Positions 24,220 through 28,218 of a stretch of 28,218 bases of DNA are shown in pieces. Position 1 is the first letter of the stretch, and the number at the start of each line of letters is the position of its first letter. The DNA is from Flavobacteriaceae bacterium UBA6231 (GTDB lineage: Bacteria; Bacteroidota; Bacteroidia; Flavobacteriales; Flavobacteriaceae), in the NCBI GenBank assembly GCA_002441545.1, contig DJWL01000076.1, positions 1-28,218 of the forward strand, written 5' to 3'. The notes below the pieces were generated by a model, which was given only the letters and a program-made list of their open reading frames with translations, was not told the DNA's origin and did not search any database. The position numbers and the translations under genes are program-made.

Positions 24220-26385
24220 TTATTTTTTAGCTTCAACAAGTTCTAATTGTTCCATGCTTACATTAGTGGTAAACATGCCATAATTAACAACGGCTTTATT
24301 TTTTTCTATTTTGTCAATACTTCCAATGGCTCTGCCATCAAACATTCTAACACGATCACCAATTTTTAAAGTAGGTTTTGGCTTTGGGGCTACTATAGCC
24401 TTTGTTTTTGCTTCTTTTTTCTTTTGTCTAATAACTGAAACAACTTTTTCAGCTTCCTGTTTAACCTGTTCCTCTTTTACTTTTATTTCTTTTTTCTCTT
24501 TTGCTGAAATTTTTTTGCGTTTAGAGTTTTCTATCTGAACAATTTTAAAGAATTCTCCCATTAATTCCTTTTTCTGCTTGTTTTCAAAGTATTTTACAGC
24601 TATATCATTTACTTTTTGACCTAAATAAATAAGGCGCTGATTGCTGTCATACAATTCTTGATAGCTTTCTAGTTTCTTCTGAATTTTAGCATTAATCTCT
24701 TCTAGTTTATCAGCTTCCTGGATTTTTTTCTTTTCGTTTAACTTTAATGACTCACCTGTTTTTTCTAGTTTTGAGCGTTCTTTTTGAAGTTTTGCAATGG
24801 TTTCATCAAAACGTACTTTGCTGCGTTCAATCTTCTTTTTAGCACGATTTATTAAACTATACGGAATTCCGTTTTTTTGAGCTACTTCAAATGTAAAAGA
24901 ACTTCCTGCTTGACCAATAACCAGTTTGTATAATGGTTCTAAAGTTTTTTCATCAAAAAGCATATTGGCATTTGCCATAAATGGTAGTTCATTGGCTAAT
25001 ATTTTTAAGTTGGAATAATGTGTGGTGATAATTCCAAAAGCTTCACGATGATAAAATTCTTCTAAAAAGGTTTCAGCTAAAGCGCCACCTAGTTCTGGAT
25101 CACTTCCGGTTCCAAATTCATCAATTAAAAACAAGCTGTTTTTATTGCATTTCTTCAGAAAGTAATTCATTTGTTTTAATCGGTAACTATAGGTACTTAA
25201 ATGATTTTCAATAGACTGGTTATCGCCAATGTCACTTAATATTCTATCAAACAGACACACTTTACTTCGCTCATGAACTGGAATTAACAAACCACTTTGT
25301 AGCATAACTTGTAATAACCCAACTGTTTTAAGCGTAATACTTTTTCCACCAGCATTTGGACCAGAAATAACAACTACACGTTTATTTTGTTGTAAATCTA
25401 TAGATTGTGGAAATGTTTGAACTTTCTTTTTAAGATTATTTAAGTACAGTAATGGATGATACGCATCGCGCAAGTTCATGCTTTTTTCTTCAGAAATTTC
25501 TGGAAGAATAGCATTCATTGACTTTGCATATTTTGCCTTAGCCGAAATGATATCAATGTCTATTAGAAAAGATTGAGAAGCTATTAACAAAGGTGAAAAA
25601 GGACGAATAAAATTTGTTAATTCCTTTAAAATGCGAATGACCTCTTCTTTTTCTTCATACTCCAAATTATTAAGTTCACGCGAAAATTGTAAAGTAGTTT
25701 CTGGTTCAATATACACAATACTTCCAGTTTTGCTACCACCCATAATAGCTCCTTTTACCTTGCGCCTATACATGGCTTTAACAGCCAAAACACGTTTATT
25801 ATCTACTACAGATTCTCTTATATCGTCTAAATATTCAAGTTGGTGATAGGCATGTAAAGCTGTTGCAAAACTCTGGTTAATTTTACCTTTTATTTTATTA
25901 ATGGATTGTCTTAATTCAAACAAAAGATTAGAAGCATTGTCTTTTATATCTCCAAATCTATCAATAATGGTATCTGTTTTTTCAATGATAGCTTTTGAAA
26001 CTTCAATATGAGATGCAAATTGATTTAGTATAGGATAATATTCTTTAAATTTTTCTAGAAAAGTAACAATCTCATTGGTTGTTAATGCAATAGATACAAT
26101 TTTCTTTAAACCATGAACTTCAAGATAGGTGTTTTCAATGCGTAACAGTTGAAGTTCTTTAATAATGGCATCAAATCCATGGTTTGGAATTCTATTGTTA
26201 TTGTGAAATGATGATAAATATTCATTGGTTAACTGCAAAGCAATTAACAGCTCTTCTTTACTTTTAAAAGGAGCTATTTGAAGTGCTTTTTCATTTCCTA
26301 AAACCGTAATGCAATGTTCGCTAACCTGATGTAAAACAACAGGAAGCTCTAAATCATGTAATGTTTTTTCGTGAATGTTATTCAT
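24220..26385 (-). CDS. mutS2: MutS2-type ATPase lacking the Smr domain
   Basis: MutS2-family protein, a cousin of MutS that in other bacteria binds branched DNA and ribosomes rather than mismatches. It has the MutS core/lever region (RESVVDNKRVLAVKAMYRR, GSIVYIEP), the Walker A GPNAGGKS and the Walker B LIDEFGTGSDP. A long coiled-coil rich in Lys/Glu (about 520-690) replaces the usual linker, and the protein ends with a KOW-like segment (IGDRVRMFDGRAIGSIDKI). MutS2 of other phyla (about 780 residues) ends with a C-terminal Smr nuclease domain; that domain is missing here. I take ATG 26385 (721 residues); the frame runs back to TTG 26397, inside an inverted repeat. Numbering from 26397, Walker A is at 346-353 and the Walker B pair is Asp426-Glu427. 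Confidence 0.9.
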   Translation of the reverse strand: MNNIHEKTLHDLELPVVLHQVSEHCITVLGNEKALQIAPFKSKEELLIALQLTNEYLSSFHNNNRIPNHGFDAIIKELQLLRIENTYLEVHGLKKIVSIALTTNEIVTFLEKFKEYYPILNQFASHIEVSKAIIEKTDTIIDRFGDIKDNASNLLFELRQSINKIKGKINQSFATALHAYHQLEYLDDIRESVVDNKRVLAVKAMYRRKVKGAIMGGSKTGSIVYIEPETTLQFSRELNNLEYEEKEEVIRILKELTNFIRPFSPLLIASQSFLIDIDIISAKAKYAKSMNAILPEISEEKSMNLRDAYHPLLYLNNLKKKVQTFPQSIDLQQNKRVVVISGPNAGGKSITLKTVGLLQVMLQSGLLIPVHERSKVCLFDRILSDIGDNQSIENHLSTYSYRLKQMNYFLKKCNKNSLFLIDEFGTGSDPELGGALAETFLEEFYHREAFGIITTHYSNLKILANELPFMANANMLFDEKTLEPLYKLVIGQAGSSFTFEVAQKNGIPYSLINRAKKKIERSKVRFDETIAKLQKERSKLEKTGESLKLNEKKKIQEADKLEEINAKIQKKLESYQELYDSNQRLIYLGQKVNDIAVKYFENKQKKELMGEFFKIVQIENSKRKKISAKEKKEIKVKEEQVKQEAEKVVSVIRQKKKEAKTKAIVAPKPKPTLKIGDRVRMFDGRAIGSIDKIEKNKAVVNYGMFTTNVSMEQLELVEAKK

Positions 26386-26394
26386 CCTTAAATT

Positions 26395-26413
26395 CAATCT
26401 TAATATAAGATTG
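26395..26413. promoter_or_regulatory. Perfect 8-bp inverted repeat at the mutS2 transcription start
   Basis: CAATCTTA and TAAGATTG are separated by ATA. It begins ten bases before the mutS2 ATG and abuts a minus-strand TAACTTTA (26414-26421), a near match to the -7 box, so the dyad would cover the expected transcription start. This is an operator-like position. Confidence 0.4.
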
Positions 26414-26421
26414 TAAAGTTA
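26414..26421 (-). promoter_or_regulatory. Possible -7 element for mutS2
   Basis: The minus strand reads TAACTTTA, seven of eight matches to TAnnTTTG, 29 bases upstream of the ATG at 26385. No TTTG -33 box is obvious. Confidence 0.3.
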
Positions 26422-26461
26422 CATATTAAGTTATAAAAGTTAATATTTAGGAAAGAAAGTC

Positions 26462-26938
26462 TTAATCTTTTAGTTCATCAAGCATTAAATTATAATCGTA
26501 TTGCAGGTCTTCGTGAAGTGTTGAAACAATTTTTTTAATGAGCAGTATTTGTCTTTCAAAAATATTAGTAAGCGTTATGTTATTTTTTATTGAAGGTTTG
26601 AAGGTTTTTAATTTTTTACAGAAATAAAGTAATAACTCAACTTCTGTCTCCTTTTTTAGTGAATAACGTGCGTATTTTTTTATGTTTCTTAATATTTTTC
26701 GAACACTTTTTTTTATGTAGAAATAGCTATTGATATTAATTAGTTCAAATTGTTCGTCAATTTCTTGTTGAACAGATTCAATATAACCTGTTTCGTCATG
26801 AGATTCAAAAAGTAAATAGGTGAGAAGCTCTTTATTTTCTTTTTTAAATTTTGATAAGCGTAAACAGAGCTCTGTTAATTCATCAGGAGAAAGTTGTTGT
26901 AATTCTTTTTTTATGGTTGCTACTGAAACGGCTTTCAA
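26462..26938 (-). CDS. Conserved protein of unknown function, helical
   Basis: A 158-residue protein I recognise only as a conserved Bacteroidota type without a name. It has no signal peptide or membrane segment and is dominated by charged helices: an N-terminal block SPDELTELCLRLSKFKKENKELLTYL, then a basic section (SVRKILRNIKKYARYS), then ETEVELLLYFCKKLK and the tail HEDLQYDYNLMLDEL. The only usable start is TTG 26938, which lies 38 bases downstream of an exact -7 promoter element. It is transcribed in the same direction as mutS2, 76 bases upstream of the mutS2 ATG, and may share a transcript with it. The alternating charge suggests a protein- or nucleic-acid-binding role; this is a guess. 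Confidence 0.75.
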   Translation of the reverse strand: MKAVSVATIKKELQQLSPDELTELCLRLSKFKKENKELLTYLLFESHDETGYIESVQQEIDEQFELININSYFYIKKSVRKILRNIKKYARYSLKKETEVELLLYFCKKLKTFKPSIKNNITLTNIFERQILLIKKIVSTLHEDLQYDYNLMLDELKD

Positions 26939-26976
26939 ATATTATAGTATTTTGAATTTTAAAAAAAATATGAATA

Positions 26977-26984
26977 CAAATTTA
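26977..26984 (-). promoter_or_regulatory. Bacteroidota -7 promoter element for the 158-residue gene
   Basis: The minus strand reads TAAATTTG, an exact TAnnTTTG match, 38 bases before the TTG at 26938 and just past the stop codon of the E1 gene. No TTTG box is seen about 19 bases upstream. Confidence 0.4.
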
Positions 26985-26991
26985 TTGTATG

Positions 26992-28218
26992 CTATCTTAA
27001 TTTAGGAAAATCGTTAGGACTCAATTCGTGCATGACGTTATAAACAGCTTCATAAACATCTTCAATGGAAGGTTTTGAAAAATAGTCTCCATCTGTTCCA
27101 TAAGCTGGTCTATGTGCTTTGGATGTGAGTGTTTTTGGTTGACTATCCAAAAACTCATAAGCATTTTGAGTATTTAGAATCTCATTTAAAATATATGCTG
27201 AAGCTCCACCAGGCACATCTTCATCAATAATCATAACACGATTTGTTTTAGCAATACTTTTTGCGATATCATGATTGATATCAAAAGGAAGCAAGGATTG
27301 AACATCTATAACTTCTGCATTAATATCTACTAATTGTAGTTCTTTTGCAGCTTGTTCAACAATTCGCAATGTAGAACCGTAAGAAACTAATGTTATATCT
27401 GTGCCTTGTTTTACAGTTTCAACAACGCCTATAGGTGTTTTAAACTCACCAATATTACTAGGCATTTTTTCTTTAAGCCTATAACCGTTTAAGCATTCAA
27501 TAACTAAAGCTGGTTCATCACTTTTTAAAAGGGTATTGTAGAAACCTGCTGCTTTTGCCATATTTCTAGGTACTAATACATGAATACCACGAACTAAATT
27601 TAGTATACCACCTAATTGTGAACCAGAATGCCAAATACCTTCAAGTCGGTGCCCACGGGTTCTTATAATAAGTGGTGCTTTTTGACGACCTTTAGTTCTA
27701 TAATGTAAAGTAGCCAAATCATCACTAATTATTTGAAGCGCATACATTAAATAATCTAAATATTGAATTTCTGCAATGGGTCTTAAACCTCTCATAGCCA
27801 TACCTATACCTTGACCTATAATAGTTGCTTCTCGAATACCAGTGTCAGAAACTCTCAAATCGCCATATTTTTCTTGTAAACCTTCTAATCCTTGATTTAC
27901 ATCTCCTATATAACCAGTATCTTCTCCAAATATTAAGACTTCTGGATAATTATTAAAGATATAATCAAAGTTATCTCTAATAATAATTCTTCCATCAACT
28001 AAAGTGGCATCTAAGTCATAAATAGGTTTTACCTCATTAATTTTAACAGCAGATTTATCCGATTCAGAATATAAATGAGAACTAAATTTTTCTTGTACTT
28101 CTTTAGAATTCTTGTTTATCCAATTAATAAGATCTTGTTTTTCAATTGAATTGTCAGAAACGTTATGATGTAAAATTCTTCTAGCAGTTGACAAGACATC
28201 TTTTCTAGTTGGTTCTTC
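26992..28218 (-). CDS. Fused alpha/beta 2-oxoacid dehydrogenase E1 component, partial (3' part only)
   Basis: C-terminal part of a thiamine-diphosphate-dependent E1, of the branched-chain or related 2-oxoacid dehydrogenase type, in which the alpha and beta subunits are fused in one chain. The frame is open to the window edge (28218) with residues EEPTRKDVLSTAR, the usual linker after the alpha part, so the true start lies outside. Visible beta-part features: the ThDP-half domain (IFGEDTGYIGDVNQGLEGL, REATIIGQGIGMAMRGLRPIAEIQYLDY), the pocket around RTRGHR, then the transketolase C-terminal domain (GTDITLVSYGSTLRIVEQAA, VIDVQSLLPFD, VMIIDEDVPGGASAYI). Fused E1 genes are usual in Bacteroidota. 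Whether it serves branched-chain, acetoin or another 2-oxoacid cannot be decided from this part. Confidence 0.9.
   Translation of the reverse strand, partial: EEPTRKDVLSTARRILHHNVSDNSIEKQDLINWINKNSKEVQEKFSSHLYSESDKSAVKINEVKPIYDLDATLVDGRIIIRDNFDYIFNNYPEVLIFGEDTGYIGDVNQGLEGLQEKYGDLRVSDTGIREATIIGQGIGMAMRGLRPIAEIQYLDYLMYALQIISDDLATLHYRTKGRQKAPLIIRTRGHRLEGIWHSGSQLGGILNLVRGIHVLVPRNMAKAAGFYNTLLKSDEPALVIECLNGYRLKEKMPSNIGEFKTPIGVVETVKQGTDITLVSYGSTLRIVEQAAKELQLVDINAEVIDVQSLLPFDINHDIAKSIAKTNRVMIIDEDVPGGASAYILNEILNTQNAYEFLDSQPKTLTSKAHRPAYGTDGDYFSKPSIEDVYEAVYNVMHELSPNDFPKLR

Overview
The window comes from the chromosome of a member of the Bacteroidota, most likely family Flavobacteriaceae. The evidence is the low GC content, the lack of strong Shine-Dalgarno sequences, several TTG starts, matches to the Bacteroidota -7 promoter element (TAnnTTTG), and the gene set: a fused E1 dehydrogenase, BshA, LptD next to an MCE-type MlaD protein, a DUF4266/DUF3570 operon and a secreted NagZ-like/serine-hydrolase fusion. 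I see no insertion sequence, prophage, CRISPR array, tRNA or rRNA. Most of it is housekeeping and envelope genes.

Layout. 1-316 is non-coding with one strong hairpin terminator. GuaC (minus) follows, then a hybrid sensor kinase (plus) whose phospho-accepting histidine is replaced by tyrosine. RidA and LptD lie on the minus strand. Divergent from lptD, a plus-strand run (6707-12159) encodes an N-acetylmuramoyl-L-alanine amidase, an MCE/MlaD protein, a membrane ferredoxin-like subunit, its CCG-domain partner and two small conserved proteins. Next comes a tight cluster (12237-15341): thioredoxin-like protein, ApbE flavin transferase, a DUF4266 lipoprotein and a DUF3570 outer-membrane protein. 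The GH3/beta-lactamase-like fusion and BshA (bacillithiol synthesis) follow, ending at a bidirectional terminator shared with a small outer-membrane barrel gene. Then AroC, a dicarboxylate/amino-acid symporter and a sulfurtransferase on plus. The right end is all minus strand: a DCC-family protein, a MutS2 without Smr domain, an unknown 158-residue protein, and the 3' part of a fused alpha/beta 2-oxoacid dehydrogenase E1 gene cut by the window edge.

Shared themes. Envelope building and remodelling (LptD, amidase, MlaD, GH3 fusion, OMPs) and extracytoplasmic redox chemistry (thioredoxin-like, ApbE, DUF4266/DUF3570, Fe-S pair) dominate. Two copies of a short hairpin repeat (in the Fe-S gene pair, and between aroC and the symporter) and one decayed copy of another repeat (after the sulfurtransferase) fill the intergenic gaps.

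The best candidates for undescribed biology are the ApbE-DUF4266-DUF3570-thioredoxin cluster, with a possible flavin-acceptor motif in the DUF3570 protein, and the kinase without its phospho-histidine.
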